From positions 1-64,000 of the forward strand of contig NZ_AOIN01000060.1 in NCBI RefSeq assembly GCF_000337135.1: DNA of 64,000 nucleotides, given 5' to 3'. The position numbers and the translations under genes were made by a program. Of this stretch, positions 29,287 through 38,946 are shown piece after piece. The notes under the pieces were generated by a model that did no database searches, was not told where the DNA came from, and saw nothing but the letters and a program-made list of their open reading frames with translations. How positions within the stretch are numbered: the stretch's first letter is position 1; each line of letters opens with the position of its first letter. The stretch is from Natrialba chahannaoensis JCM 10990 (GTDB lineage: Archaea > Halobacteriota > Halobacteria > Halobacteriales > Natrialbaceae).

Positions 29287-30759
29287 TCACGTAATCACTG
29301 CCCGCACCTCATCCGGATCCACGAGCCCGCTGACGACGGCGAGGACTGCCCACGTAAACCCGCCGAGTCCGACCGCTGCAAAGAGCATGAACAGGTTCGA
29401 GACCAGCGGCGTGACGAGCAAGACCGCAACCGCCATCACACCCGTGATCCCACAGATCATCGCGACCGAGCGACCGAGTGACTCGAGTCGAAGCGAGAGT
29501 TCGGAGTGGACGATGTAGAGATTCACGGCAACGTACACCGTGTGCGTAATGACCGTTGCAATCGCCGCCCCAATCACGCCGATCATCGGGATGAGAAGGA
29601 TGTTCAGCCCGAAATTCGCGATCGATGTTCCTCCCTTTGCGATCGCGCGGGACCGCGCGCGACCAAGGTAATCCAGACTGTCACTGGTCAGGTTCGTAAT
29701 CGCCTGCAGGACGACAAATCCAGCAAGGATCTGCAGAACCGGGACCGCACCGGCGTAATCGCCCCCGAAAATCATCGTGATGAACGGCTCTGCGATGAGC
29801 ACCAGCCCGACCGCGGCCGGAATGTACAGCAACATCGTCTGCACCAGTGATGTCTCATAAATCTCGCGTGCCTGCTCGAGTTGGTCTGCCGCCTTCTGTT
29901 CGCCGAAGTTGGGCGAGATCGTAAAACCAAGCGCCTCCGCCGGCGCGAGCACGAAATCCGTGATCTGCTTGCCCAGCGTGTAGAATGCGACCGCCGCCGG
30001 CGTCAGGAAGACACCAACCAGCACCGTGTCGATCTGCTTGTCGACCACGTTCGCACTCCGCGTCGCCGTCAGCGGCACGCTGTACTCGAGTAGCCGCCGC
30101 GCCAGTCCGGACTCGTACTCCTCGGCGGGTTCGTACTGGCGGTAAAAGCGTTCATAGAGGATGGTGATGCCGACTGCGGCGGCGATGGTGTAACCGACGA
30201 TGTAGCCAAAGAGCGCGCCGAGTGCGCCGAAGCCGGCGAGGACGAGCGCGACGACGAAGATGAGGCGAGCGACGCCGGAGATTGCCTGGATGGCGGCGCT
30301 GTAGCCGAGTTTGTTGAATCCCTGAAAGGCGATCTGCGAGAAGCCGTTGAAGGAGTTGACGACGATGTAGATGACGCCGACTGCGAGGAAGGGGGCTGCC
30401 GAGGAGTCACCAAGCAGTACTGCAAGTTCCTCGTGGAAGAGAAAGAGCGTAGAGCCGACGACGCCGATGACGATCAGCTTGTAGGCGATGGTCGTCCGCA
30501 GCAGGTACGGGATTTGGCCGGGGTCTTTCTCGTTGTATTCGGAGATGTATCGCGCGGTCGACTTCCCGAGGCCGACGTCTGCGAGTAGCTGAACGACGGC
30601 GAGAATGCCGATGACCCAGTAGAGCGTCCCGTAGCCGTCGGGATCGAGGAGGAACCGAGCGAGAATGAACATCAACAGCGCACTCGAGACCATGTAGATG
30701 GCCCGAGAGACGAGCGTTGCCTTGAACCCGCGGAGGATGTGATCCTGTGTTGTACTCAT
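29287..30759 (-). CDS. polysaccharide/oligosaccharide flippase (Wzx/MATE-like)
   Basis: A 490-residue membrane protein with about 14 hydrophobic segments, of the polysaccharide biosynthesis (RfbX/Wzx) family that flips lipid-linked sugars across the membrane for glycans or S-layer N-glycosylation. Typical parts are the start LRGFKATLVSRAIYMVSSAL, the amphipathic LADVGLGKSTARYISEYNE, and the mid-protein SVPLTATRSANVVDKQIDTV. No glycosyltransferase lies next to it, so it is an orphan copy rather than part of an agl cluster. Its 3' end is 42 bases from the IS605 right end. Confidence 0.88.
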   Translation of the reverse strand: MSTTQDHILRGFKATLVSRAIYMVSSALLMFILARFLLDPDGYGTLYWVIGILAVVQLLADVGLGKSTARYISEYNEKDPGQIPYLLRTTIAYKLIVIGVVGSTLFLFHEELAVLLGDSSAAPFLAVGVIYIVVNSFNGFSQIAFQGFNKLGYSAAIQAISGVARLIFVVALVLAGFGALGALFGYIVGYTIAAAVGITILYERFYRQYEPAEEYESGLARRLLEYSVPLTATRSANVVDKQIDTVLVGVFLTPAAVAFYTLGKQITDFVLAPAEALGFTISPNFGEQKAADQLEQAREIYETSLVQTMLLYIPAAVGLVLIAEPFITMIFGGDYAGAVPVLQILAGFVVLQAITNLTSDSLDYLGRARSRAIAKGGTSIANFGLNILLIPMIGVIGAAIATVITHTVYVAVNLYIVHSELSLRLESLGRSVAMICGITGVMAVAVLLVTPLVSNLFMLFAAVGLGGFTWAVLAVVSGLVDPDEVRAVIT

Positions 30760-31024
30760 GTGTTAGGGGGAGGGGGATAGCGCAGGGGCTGACGGGGTGT
30801 GCTGCAAGTCGTGCTGTCGGGTATCTCTGACTGGCAGCTTCGTCAGCCGAACACCGGAGAGAGCCGCCTACGTCGTGCTACTCGCTCGAAAGTGAGCGTC
30901 CCAAATTGTAATGCACAGACAACAGCTGTATGGTCGGCGTACCGCACGTCTCCCTGCAGCGAAACGACCGTCTAGCGTGTACAAAGAGTGTCCTGGCTAC
31001 ACCGACTCACCGGGTCAGAACGCA

Positions 31025-31774
31025 CTAGAGATACGACGCATCCCACCGCGTTGCCTTCCGCCGATTCCCACAGACGTTACACTCGATTCGCCCCATCGCA
31101 TCCATCGCGTTCTCGAGTGAGTCGCAGTTTCCACAGAACCAGCCGTACTGTGTGTCTCGTTCCTGACTCTCGTAGGCGACGTAGAACGGCGATTTCGAGC
31201 CTCGGGTCGCCTCACCGTAGTTGACGTAGATCGTCTTGCCGTCGGTCTCGAGTTCGTCGAGGGTCGCCCACTCCTCGTCGCCGATCTCCTGTTCGACGTA
31301 GACGTTCTCGGTGTACGTCTCCTCGCCGATGTCGACCTTGCGTTGGCCTGCCTGCTCGAATCCCTGCTCTGCGTAGAACTCGTTGCCACGCTCGTTGTCC
31401 GCGAGGACGAGACACTGAATCTGGTCTGCATCCTCATCGAGGAGGCGCTCGCGGGTTCTGACGAGCAGTCGCACGCCGATACCGCTGCCGCGCGCGTCCG
31501 GATCGACGTGCAGCCAGAGGATACGGCCGGTGCCGTGTTGCTGGCCAACAAGATCGCTCTGAGAGAAAGCGACGACCTCGTCGTCCTCTTCGATAACGAG
31601 GACGAGCGAGTGATCGGACGTGAGTTCGTCCGCAAACTCCTCGCCGTACCACTGTTCAATCGCGTCGTCAATCACGTCAGCGGTGAGGAAGTCGGTGTAC
31701 GTCGAATTCAGCGAGTTGGCTGCGATAGATCGAATCGTCACGACATCGTCCTCGGTCGCTTCACGGAGTTCCAT
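31025..31774 (-). CDS. GNAT N-acetyltransferase with C-terminal zinc ribbon
   Basis: About 249 residues. Residues 1-165 form a GNAT acyltransferase with the acetyl-CoA motif WLHVDPDARGSGIGVRLLV and the motif-B region ERGNEFYAEQGFEQAGQRK. The last 70 residues are a separate domain ending in a zinc ribbon with two Cys pairs (WFCGNC and ECNVCGNRR). The fusion of a GNAT with this domain (similar to DUF5816) is found in Halobacteria. The ATG at 31774 (MELREATEDD) is the classical GNAT start; an ATG five codons upstream is possible. Substrate unknown. Confidence 0.85.
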   Translation of the reverse strand: MELREATEDDVVTIRSIAANSLNSTYTDFLTADVIDDAIEQWYGEEFADELTSDHSLVLVIEEDDEVVAFSQSDLVGQQHGTGRILWLHVDPDARGSGIGVRLLVRTRERLLDEDADQIQCLVLADNERGNEFYAEQGFEQAGQRKVDIGEETYTENVYVEQEIGDEEWATLDELETDGKTIYVNYGEATRGSKSPFYVAYESQERDTQYGWFCGNCDSLENAMDAMGRIECNVCGNRRKATRWDASYL

Positions 31775-31963
31775 GCGGTAGTGTAACATGACCTCGTATA
31801 AAACGTATGCCCACGGGACGACGCTTGCCGCTGTCTCATGTGTTGTCGTGGGTTGTTGGCCAAACCCCAGTTCAACGGGTATCGTGGCTGATGGCCGACA
31901 ACTGACTGGCGAGGGCGAGAAACCGAGACGAAGATTCACGGTGCTGCCTATCGAGGAAGTCCT

Positions 31964-33121
31964 ATGAGCGGAGAGACCCCGACCGACGAGTCGTCACAGG
32001 AAGAGACGGCGACAGCGTCGGCTGGTTCATCGGCCGCGAGCGAGGCGAGTGACGCTAGTGCAGACGCGACGGCTACCGAGGGTACGGCGGACGCAGAGCC
32101 GTTCATCTACGATGGCGGCAGCGTTGCACCCGGCGAATCGGCGAACATCCGCTACGGCATCAGCGAGACGTATCTTGGCGATCCGGTCAGAATCCCGGTG
32201 ACGATTATCAACGGCGAGCAGCCAGGTCCCACAGTCTTTCTCTCAGCGGCGGCCCACGGCGACGAACTCAACGGCATCGAGGTCGTTCGCGAGGTCGCAC
32301 ACGATTGGAATCACTCCGAACTCTACGGCACCCTCGTCTGCCTGCCGGTGATGAACGTCCCCGGCTTTCTCGCACAGGAGCGATACTTGCCGATCTACGA
32401 TCGGGATCTGAACCGATCGTTCCCCGGCCGACAGGGCTCGACGAGCGCGCGCCGGATGGCACACCGCATCTTCACGAACTTTATCGAACCCTGCGACCTG
32501 GGAATTGATTTTCATACGTCCACACGCGGACGAACCAACATGCTCCACGTCCGGGCGAACATGGACGACGAAACTGTTCTCCGACTCGCGAACGCCTTCA
32601 GTTCGAACGTCATCATCGGCGGCGAAGGACCGTCCGGGACCCTCCGCCGAGAGGCGACAGAGGCCGGCGTTCCGACGATCACCGTCGAGATGGGCGAAGC
32701 CCACCGGTTCCAGCGGCGACTAATCGACCGCGCGCTGACCGGCGTCGCGAGCGTCCTCGCCGAATTCGGCTGCCATCGTGACTCGTCAGTCCACTGGCCC
32801 GGCTGGCGCGTCGTCATCGATAGCGACGACGAAAAGACCTGGCTCCGGGCCGACGCGGGCGGCATCGTCGACATGAAACGCGGTCGCGGTGCTCTCGTTG
32901 AAGACGGAGAGATCATCTGTACAATCACGAACCCGTTCAAAGAAGAAGACGACATCCTCGATGTCGAGGCCCCCTTCACTGGGCTCATCGTCGGGATACT
33001 CGAGAACCCCGTCGTCTATCCGGGCAATCCACTCTGTCACCTGGTCGGATTGAAACACGAAACGCGCGTGGCCCTAGAGCGCGAACGCAGGACGGAGCGC
33101 TCGCGCTCTGAGTTGCGGTGA
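31964..33121 (+). CDS. succinylglutamate desuccinylase/aspartoacylase family amidohydrolase
   Basis: A 385-residue zinc-dependent deacylase-like protein of the AstE/AspA (M14-related) family. Zinc ligands are expected in AAHGDELNGIEV (His, Glu) and in LGIDFHTSTRGRTNMLHVR (His), with the catalytic Glu in TITVEMGEAHRFQRR. Residues 1-50 are a Ser/Thr/Ala/Asp-rich disordered leader. The C-terminus DDILDVEAPFTGLIVGILEN forms the beta-domain that occurs in this family. Such proteins in haloarchaea are often paired with RimK ligases, but none is adjacent here. The N-acyl amino acid or peptide substrate is unknown. Confidence 0.85.
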   Translation: MSGETPTDESSQEETATASAGSSAASEASDASADATATEGTADAEPFIYDGGSVAPGESANIRYGISETYLGDPVRIPVTIINGEQPGPTVFLSAAAHGDELNGIEVVREVAHDWNHSELYGTLVCLPVMNVPGFLAQERYLPIYDRDLNRSFPGRQGSTSARRMAHRIFTNFIEPCDLGIDFHTSTRGRTNMLHVRANMDDETVLRLANAFSSNVIIGGEGPSGTLRREATEAGVPTITVEMGEAHRFQRRLIDRALTGVASVLAEFGCHRDSSVHWPGWRVVIDSDDEKTWLRADAGGIVDMKRGRGALVEDGEIICTITNPFKEEDDILDVEAPFTGLIVGILENPVVYPGNPLCHLVGLKHETRVALERERRTERSRSELR

Positions 33122-33298
33122 GTAACTGAGAGTGGGAACGCCCGTGAATGCAGTCGACCACAGGCGAAGTGAGTCGGGTCCCACTCGAGTGCTGTCGGAC
33201 GAGTCGTCGGTGACCAATGCGGCGCGTAGCCGAATAGGGCAATGGGAGCGACAAAAGTAACTTCTATACCCCCACGGTCTAACGGTCAAGATGAGCGT

Positions 33299-33730
33299 AT
33301 GAGTCAGTCTTACAATCGCGGCCTCATCGAGGACTTCAGTCGCTGGAAGGAGTTCTCGGCCGGCATGTGGGCGTGGATCTTCCACAAGTTCACTGGGTGG
33401 ATGTTGATCGGCTATCTGTTCACCCACATTGCCGTGCTGAGTAGCGCCATCGCAGCGGCGGACGGTCAAACGATGATGCTCGCCGGAGAAGAAGTCAATG
33501 CATACACCGGGACGCTGCAGGGACTCGAGAGTCTCTTCATCGTTCGGGTGCTCGAAGTCGGACTACTGGCAGTCGCCGTCTTCCATATTCTGAACGGCAT
33601 TCGGCTGTTGATGGTTGACCTCGGAGTGGGACTCACTGCACAGGATAAGAGTTTCTACGCCTCGCTCGTTCTGACGGGAATTATCACCGTCGCGAGCGTG
33701 CCAACCTTCATGGCAGGGGTGGGACTCTAA
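33299..33730 (+). CDS. sdhC: succinate dehydrogenase membrane subunit C (cytochrome b556)
   Basis: A 143-residue protein with three hydrophobic helices. [20 protein letters not shown] contains the SH/HR-type quinone-site region, and His ligands for haem lie in LFTHIAVLS and [14 protein letters not shown]. First gene of the sdhCDBA operon (complex II of respiration, TCA cycle). The ATG at 33299 was chosen from the start [18 protein letters not shown]-like CTATACC lies 30 bases upstream. The stop overlaps the sdhD start. Confidence 0.92.
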   Translation: MSQSYNRGLIEDFSRWKEFSAGMWAWIFHKFTGWMLIGYLFTHIAVLSSAIAAADGQTMMLAGEEVNAYTGTLQGLESLFIVRVLEVGLLAVAVFHILNGIRLLMVDLGVGLTAQDKSFYASLVLTGIITVASVPTFMAGVGL

Positions 33731-34095
33731 TGGCAGAACGCTACTCTTCGTTCACGACCGGGGGAACCGCCTGGTTCCTCCAGCGTGTGACGGCAGCGTT
33801 CTTGATCGTTGTGCTTGCTTTCCACTTCTTCCTCTTGCACTTCGTCAATCACGCGTCCGAAATCACGTTCGCGGGGACGCAAGCCCGCATGGAGAACATT
33901 GGCTACTTCCTGACGATGGTGTTGTTCCTCATTGCCGGCGCGTTCCACGGCGTCAACGGCGTCTACAACGCGCTCGTCAACCAGGGCCTCAGCGGAACCC
34001 CAAAGAAGGTAGTGCTCGCAGTCCTAGTGATCGCAGCCGGACTCCTCATCGTCCAGGGTGTCTGGGTCGCTCTAGTCATGCGGGGGATGATCTAA
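33730..34095 (+). CDS. sdhD: succinate dehydrogenase membrane subunit D
   Basis: A 121-residue protein with three hydrophobic helices. The first (FLQRVTAAFLIVVLAFHFFL) begins with the Q/R motif and a haem-binding His pair, and the second holds FHGVNGVYNALVN. It pairs with SdhC to anchor SdhAB and bind ubiquinone/menaquinone. The start ATG shares one base with the sdhC stop, so translation is probably coupled. The length is typical of haloarchaea. Confidence 0.92.
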   Translation: MAERYSSFTTGGTAWFLQRVTAAFLIVVLAFHFFLLHFVNHASEITFAGTQARMENIGYFLTMVLFLIAGAFHGVNGVYNALVNQGLSGTPKKVVLAVLVIAAGLLIVQGVWVALVMRGMI

Positions 34096-34096
34096 T

Positions 34097-34975
34097 ATGA
34101 GTACGCAACAGCAGGAGCCAGAGAGCCAGGAATCGCCTCAGGACCCCGAGATGAAAGGGGCCGAGTCGCCACAGCAGCGACGACTCAAGGAAAAACAGGA
34201 GGGAATGGTCGACGAACACGCAGAGGACGAGGCCGAAGCGGCCGGCGAGACGGTCCACATCAAGGTCTTCCGCTACGACCCGGAAGTCGCGGACAAACAG
34301 GAACCGCGCTTCGACGACTTCCACGTTCCCTTCGAGAAGGGGATGACGGTCCTCGACGCGGTCATGTACGCCCGTGACGAGTTCGACTCCTCGCTTACGT
34401 TCCGCCACTCCTGTCGCCAGGCTGTCTGTGGCTCCGACGCCTTCTTCGTCAACGGCTCGCAGATGCTCGGCTGCAAGACGCAGCTTTCGGAACTCGAGCA
34501 GCCGGTTCGCATCGAGCCGCTGCCACACCAGGAGGTCGTCAAGGACCTGGTCGTCGACATGGATCACTTCTACGACCAGATGCACGCCGTTGAGCCGTAC
34601 TTCCAGGACGAAGACACGCCAGCCGCGAGCGACCTGGAAGAACAGCGCCAGACGCCAGAAAACCGCGAGAAGATCAAGATGTCCTCGCGATGTATCTGGT
34701 GTGGTGCCTGTATGTCTTCGTGTAACATCGCAGCCGGCGACAACGAGTATCTCGGGCCGGCCGCGATCAACAAGGCCTACAAGTTCGCGATGGACGACCG
34801 CGAGAGCGAGGAGATCAAAGAGCACCGACTCCGCATCTTGGAGCAAGAACACGGCGTCTGGCGCTGCCAGACCCAGTTCTCCTGCACCGAGGTGTGCCCG
34901 AAGGACATCCCGCTTACCGAGCACATTCAGGAGCTCAAGCGGGAAGCGGTCAAGAAGAACCTGAAGTTCTGGTAA
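34097..34975 (+). CDS. sdhB: succinate dehydrogenase iron-sulfur subunit B
   Basis: A 292-residue iron-sulfur protein. After a charged leader of about 45 residues with KGAESPQQRRLKEKQEG, the 2Fe-2S domain has CRQAVCGSDAFFVNG and GCKTQ, with Asp in the third cysteine place as in E. coli SdhB. The C-terminal domain has CIWCGACMSSC and CTEVCPKD for the 4Fe-4S and 3Fe-4S centres. It passes electrons from SdhA flavin to the quinone site. It starts two bases after the sdhD stop. Confidence 0.96.
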   Translation: MSTQQQEPESQESPQDPEMKGAESPQQRRLKEKQEGMVDEHAEDEAEAAGETVHIKVFRYDPEVADKQEPRFDDFHVPFEKGMTVLDAVMYARDEFDSSLTFRHSCRQAVCGSDAFFVNGSQMLGCKTQLSELEQPVRIEPLPHQEVVKDLVVDMDHFYDQMHAVEPYFQDEDTPAASDLEEQRQTPENREKIKMSSRCIWCGACMSSCNIAAGDNEYLGPAAINKAYKFAMDDRESEEIKEHRLRILEQEHGVWRCQTQFSCTEVCPKDIPLTEHIQELKREAVKKNLKFW

Positions 34976-34976
34976 T

Positions 34977-36806
34977 ATGTACGAACACGACGTTCTCGTG
35001 GTTGGTGCCGGTGGCGCTGGCCTCCGCGCCGCGATCGCAGCGCACGAGGCGGGAGCCGACACGGCGATCGTCTCGAAACTCCACCCCGTCCGCAGCCACA
35101 CCGGCGCGGCGGAGGGCGGAATCAACGCCGCCCTACAGGAGGGCGACGACTGGGAACTGCACGCTTACGACACGATGAAAGGGTCTGACTACCTGGCCGA
35201 CGCGCCGGCAGTCGAGACTCTCGCCCAGGATGCCCCCGAAGACACGATGCGCCTCGAGCACTGGGGAATGCCGTTCTCCCGCGAGGAGGACGGTCGCGTC
35301 TCCCAGCGCCCATTTGGTGGGCTCTCCTACCCGCGAACCACCTACGCCGGCGCAGAGACCGGCCACCACCTGCTGCACACGATGTACGAACAGGTCGTCA
35401 AGCGTGGCATTCAGGTCTACGACGAGTGGTACGTGATGAACCTTGCGACGACCGACGAGGCAGACCCGAACGACCGCCAGTGTGAGGGGATCGTCGCCTA
35501 CGACGTCCAGACCGGCAAGGTTGAAGGCTTCAAGGCTAACCAGGGCGTTATCCTCGCGACCGGTGGTCCCGGGCAGGCGTTCGATCACACCACCAACGCC
35601 GTCTCGTGTACCGGTGACGGTCACGCGATGGCCTACCGTGCGGGTGCACCGCTCGAGGACATGGAGTTCATCCAGTTCCACCCGACCTCGCTTCCATCGA
35701 CCGGCGTCCTCATCAGTGAGGGTGTCCGTGGCGAAGGTGGCATCCTCTACAACAACGATGGCGAGCGCTTCATGTTCGAGTACGGCTACGCGAACAACTC
35801 CGGCGAACTCGCCTCCCGCGACGTCGTCGCCCGCGCCGAACTCGACGAGGTCGCCGAAGGCCGCGGTGTCGAAGACGAGTACGTTCACCTCGACATGCGC
35901 CACCTCGGCGAGGATCGCATTCTCGACCGTCTGGAGAACATTCTCCATCTCGCAGAGGACTTCGAGGGCGTTGACGGCCTCGTCGAACCGATGCCAGTCA
36001 AGCCCGGCCAGCACTACGCGATGGGCGGCATCGAGGTCGACGAGAACGGCCAGACCTGTATCGATGGTCTCTACGCGGCCGGCGAGTGTGCCTGTGTCTC
36101 CGTCCACGGCGGTAACCGCCTCGGTGGAAACGCATTGCCGGAACTCATCGTCTTCGGCAAACGCGCGGGCGCTCACGCCGCTGGTGACGACCTCGGCGAG
36201 CCCGAGATCCGGACCGGCTACGGCGACGATGTCGAGGACGATGACACCGAGCTTCCGGTCGCACCTGGGGCGTCCGGTCTCGACTCGGCCGACGCCGTCG
36301 CCGACGGTGGCGTCGCCGCAGAGACGGGGGCACTCGAGCAGGCCGTCGAACGCGAACGCGCTCGCGTCGACCGACTGATGGACAAGGACAGCGGCGTCCA
36401 GCACGCCGAAATCCGCGCGAAGCTCCAGAACGCGATGACCGACTACGTCAACGTCTTCCGCAACGAGGAAGGCATCGAGAAGGCACTCGAGATCATCCGC
36501 GAGTGCCGCGAGGAGTACCAGGACGTCTACGTCGACGACCCGTCGACGACGTTCAACACGGACCTCCAGCAGACGATCGAAACGCGCAACCTGATCGACG
36601 TGGCCGAGACCATCGCCCTCGGCGCGCTCGTGCGCAACGAGTTCCGTGGCGCTCACTGGCGTCAAGAGAACCAGGTGCGTGACGACGAGAACTGGCTCAA
36701 GCACACGCTCGTCTCGTGGGACGACGGCGAGCCGTCGATCTTCTACCGCCCGGTGATCCTCGAAGGCGAGGAGAAGACCTACGAGCCGAAGGTCCGCAGT
36801 TACTGA
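34977..36806 (+). CDS. sdhA: succinate dehydrogenase flavoprotein subunit A
   Basis: A 609-residue flavoprotein that oxidises succinate to fumarate. FAD-binding GAGGAGLRAAIAAHE at the N-terminus, the covalent-flavin His in SHTGAAEGGINAAL, substrate and catalytic regions FIQFHPTSLPSTGVL and SREEDGRVSQRPFGG, and the late motif GAHWRQENQVRDDENWLKHT are all present. Residues 395-440 form an acidic insertion. It ends the sdhCDBA operon; the next gene starts 158 bases later. A short tandem repeat GCGTTCT x3 follows the stop. Confidence 0.97.
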   Translation: MYEHDVLVVGAGGAGLRAAIAAHEAGADTAIVSKLHPVRSHTGAAEGGINAALQEGDDWELHAYDTMKGSDYLADAPAVETLAQDAPEDTMRLEHWGMPFSREEDGRVSQRPFGGLSYPRTTYAGAETGHHLLHTMYEQVVKRGIQVYDEWYVMNLATTDEADPNDRQCEGIVAYDVQTGKVEGFKANQGVILATGGPGQAFDHTTNAVSCTGDGHAMAYRAGAPLEDMEFIQFHPTSLPSTGVLISEGVRGEGGILYNNDGERFMFEYGYANNSGELASRDVVARAELDEVAEGRGVEDEYVHLDMRHLGEDRILDRLENILHLAEDFEGVDGLVEPMPVKPGQHYAMGGIEVDENGQTCIDGLYAAGECACVSVHGGNRLGGNALPELIVFGKRAGAHAAGDDLGEPEIRTGYGDDVEDDDTELPVAPGASGLDSADAVADGGVAAETGALEQAVERERARVDRLMDKDSGVQHAEIRAKLQNAMTDYVNVFRNEEGIEKALEIIRECREEYQDVYVDDPSTTFNTDLQQTIETRNLIDVAETIALGALVRNEFRGAHWRQENQVRDDENWLKHTLVSWDDGEPSIFYRPVILEGEEKTYEPKVRSY

Positions 36807-36964
36807 CTCTCACCCGATTTTCGCTTCGCGTCTCGCGTTCTGCGTTCTGCGTTCTGATTTGGGTTTCCCAGACAGGCTTTCAGTTCTCGTAGATCATCAG
36901 CGCCAAGACACCAGCTTCGCCGATCACCAGAGCTAAGGCACCACCCCCGCTACCCTGTGGCGAT

Positions 36965-38269
36965 ATGTTGCTGTCGGGAACCGTCGTCGCCGACGCGGAC
37001 ACCGTCATTCCCGACGGTGCCGTCGTCGTCGCAGACGACGAGATCGTCGCCGTCGGTGATCGCTCGACCTGTCTCGAGGAGTATCCAGACCACGAGCACC
37101 ACTCCTGTGACGTGCTCGCCCCCGGCACCGTCGGCGGCCACGTCCACTCCGTCCAGAGTCTCGGGCGTGGTATCGCCGACGACACAGAGCTACTCGAGTG
37201 GCTCTCCGACTACGTCCTTCCCATGGAGGCCTCCCTCTCTACTGCGGGCATGCGTGTCGCGGCGGAGTTAGGCTATCTCGAACTGATCGAGAGTGGGACG
37301 ACGACCTGTATCGACCACCTCTCGGTGGCACACGCCGACGAGGCGTTCGAAGCAGCTCGGGAACTCGGTATTCGCGGTCGCCTCGGAAAGGTGCTGATGG
37401 ACAAGGAGTCGCCGCCGGGGCTACTCGAGGACACGGACGAGGCGCTGGCCGAGAGCGAGCGGCTCATCCAGGAGTACCACGGCGCGGCAGACGGCCGGAT
37501 TCGCTACGCGGTCACGCCGCGCTTTGCCGTGAGCTGCACGGAGGCGTGTCTGCGCGGCTCGCGGGAGCTCGCAGATGCGTACGAGGGTGTGACGATCCAC
37601 ACGCACGCAAGCGAGAACCGTGGTGAGATTGCAGCTGTCGAGGAGGAAACTGGCCAACGGAACATCCACTGGCTCGACGAGGTCGGCCTCACGGGTGAGG
37701 ACGTGGTACTAGCCCACTGCGTCTGGACGGACGAGGACGAGCGCGAGGTGCTTGCCGAGACTGGCACCAACGTGACTTACTGCCCGTCTTCGAACATGAA
37801 ACTCGCGAGCGGGGTCGCGCCGGTGCTCGACTACCTGGACCGCGGCATCAACGTCGCGCTGGGGAACGACGGGCCGCCGTGTAACAACACGCTCGATCCG
37901 TTTACTGAGATGCGCCAGGCGAGCCTGCTCCAGAAGGTCGATCACCTCGATTCGCAGGCACTCCCAGCTGACACGGTGTTCGAGATGGCGACAGTCAACG
38001 GCGCGCAGGCGGCCGGTTTTGAGCGCGTTGGCAAACTCCGCGAGGGATGGAAGGCGGATATCATCGGCCTCGAGACCGATATCACCCGCGCAACGCCGTT
38101 ACACGACGTACTCTCGCATCTCACGTTCGCAGCCCATGGCGACGACGTGCAGTTCACGATGGTCGACGGCGAGGTGCTCATGCGCGACGGCGAGGTGCTC
38201 GTCGCCGATGCCGACGAAATTCGGGCGCGGGCACGCGAGTTCGCGGCTGAACTCGACGTGGCCCCCTAA
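36965..38269 (+). CDS. amidohydrolase: 5'-deoxyadenosine / MTA / SAH deaminase-like
   Basis: A 434-residue metallo-dependent hydrolase of the TatD/MtaD class that deaminates adenosine-like by-products of radical SAM and SAM chemistry (5'-deoxyadenosine, methylthioadenosine, S-adenosylhomocysteine). The metal motif HxH appears in GGHVHSVQSLGRGI, with further ligands in HTHASEN, LAHCVW and NDGPPCNN (Asp). An N-terminal beta domain of about 60 residues (MLLSGTVVADADTVIPDGAV) and a C-terminal beta segment (FTMVDGEVLMRDGEVL) complete the barrel. It may recycle cofactor by-products. Substrate within the family is an inference. Confidence 0.85.
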   Translation: MLLSGTVVADADTVIPDGAVVVADDEIVAVGDRSTCLEEYPDHEHHSCDVLAPGTVGGHVHSVQSLGRGIADDTELLEWLSDYVLPMEASLSTAGMRVAAELGYLELIESGTTTCIDHLSVAHADEAFEAARELGIRGRLGKVLMDKESPPGLLEDTDEALAESERLIQEYHGAADGRIRYAVTPRFAVSCTEACLRGSRELADAYEGVTIHTHASENRGEIAAVEEETGQRNIHWLDEVGLTGEDVVLAHCVWTDEDEREVLAETGTNVTYCPSSNMKLASGVAPVLDYLDRGINVALGNDGPPCNNTLDPFTEMRQASLLQKVDHLDSQALPADTVFEMATVNGAQAAGFERVGKLREGWKADIIGLETDITRATPLHDVLSHLTFAAHGDDVQFTMVDGEVLMRDGEVLVADADEIRARAREFAAELDVAP

Positions 38270-38361
38270 GTCAAAGACAACGATGGCCAACCGACGGGAG
38301 TCGACTGACGATAGCAACTCGTTTTGACGAAAGTGGTATTCGACAGTCGACGTGACTATCG

Positions 38362-38556
38362 TCAGAACCCGATTGAATCCAACACGTTGAGACTGAGTCC
38401 GGCCGCCTGCACGAGTTTGTAACCCAGAAAGAGCCCTACAATCCCCATGAGACCGGGGAGCTCTGGCGGTGCCGGAATCGGTACGTCGACGAGCGCGAAG
38501 AACGCGCCGGTGAGTGCGCCAGTCAGCAGTCCTAGGACGATGAGCTGCAAATCCAT
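38362..38556 (-). CDS. XapX-domain small membrane protein
   Basis: A 64-residue protein starting MDLQLIVLGLLTGALTGAFF and continuing LVDVPIPAPPELPGLMGIVG with a Gly-Tyr-Lys end. It has two hydrophobic helices around the PIPAPP loop, the hallmark of the XapX family. Function is unknown even for family members. It is divergent from the small HTH gene, with 152 bases between their starts, and the shared region holds promoter elements. Confidence 0.8.
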   Translation of the reverse strand: MDLQLIVLGLLTGALTGAFFALVDVPIPAPPELPGLMGIVGLFLGYKLVQAAGLSLNVLDSIGF

Positions 38557-38651
38557 ACCGGTGTGAGTGTGGGAACCGCCAAAAGAACGCTGACTTGAGC
38601 TGCCACCAACCGGGTGTGTCGATTCAGGAACGATCCACGTTCCTCGCCCCG

Positions 38652-38691
38652 AATATCGACAATTGACGATGCTCAATTTTAATATCGTCGA
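38652..38691 (+). promoter_or_regulatory. promoter of the small HTH gene with repeated AATATCG
   Basis: TTTTAATA at 38677-38684 sits about 28 bases before the ATG, fitting a leaderless TATA box. AATATCGAC (38652-38660) and AATATCGTC (38681-38689) are direct repeats that could be a binding site for the encoded regulator itself. Confidence 0.4.
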
Positions 38692-38708
38692 AGACAGGAG
38701 ACTGTGGT

Positions 38709-38933
38709 ATGCAACTCGACGGACAGTCACAGACAGATGTCACGGTTCCCGACGAGTTCGACTCGGCGCAGGCAAAGGTCGTCTACCTCTATCTGCACGT
38801 CTGGCCGGACTCGACCGCGGACGATCTCTGCGGAGCGCTTGGGATCAACAAGGGAACGGTACTCTCGATCGTTCGAACGATGCGAAAACAGGGCTACGTC
38901 GAGCGCGTCGACGGGCGGTATCGACTCTCCTGA
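38709..38933 (+). CDS. small winged-helix HTH regulator
   Basis: A 74-residue protein consisting of a winged-helix DNA-binding domain. KVVYLYLHVWPDSTADDLCG, then GINKGTVLSIVRTMRKQGYV, then ERVDGRYRL give helix, recognition helix and wing, as in MarR/TrmB-like regulators. Nothing else is present, so it probably acts as a dimer. It is divergent from the XapX gene and converges on the HD protein. It may control itself and the XapX gene. Confidence 0.85.
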   Translation: MQLDGQSQTDVTVPDEFDSAQAKVVYLYLHVWPDSTADDLCGALGINKGTVLSIVRTMRKQGYVERVDGRYRLS

Positions 38934-38946
38934 GCAGTGACAGCGC

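Noticed and set aside
35133-36704. 523-codon open frame on the minus strand
   Set aside because: Antisense shadow of sdhA, composition rich in Val/Leu/Asp repeats as expected for a complement of coding DNA.
36836-36858. GCGTTCT tandem repeat, three units, after sdhA
   Set aside because: Too short to mean anything beyond slippage.
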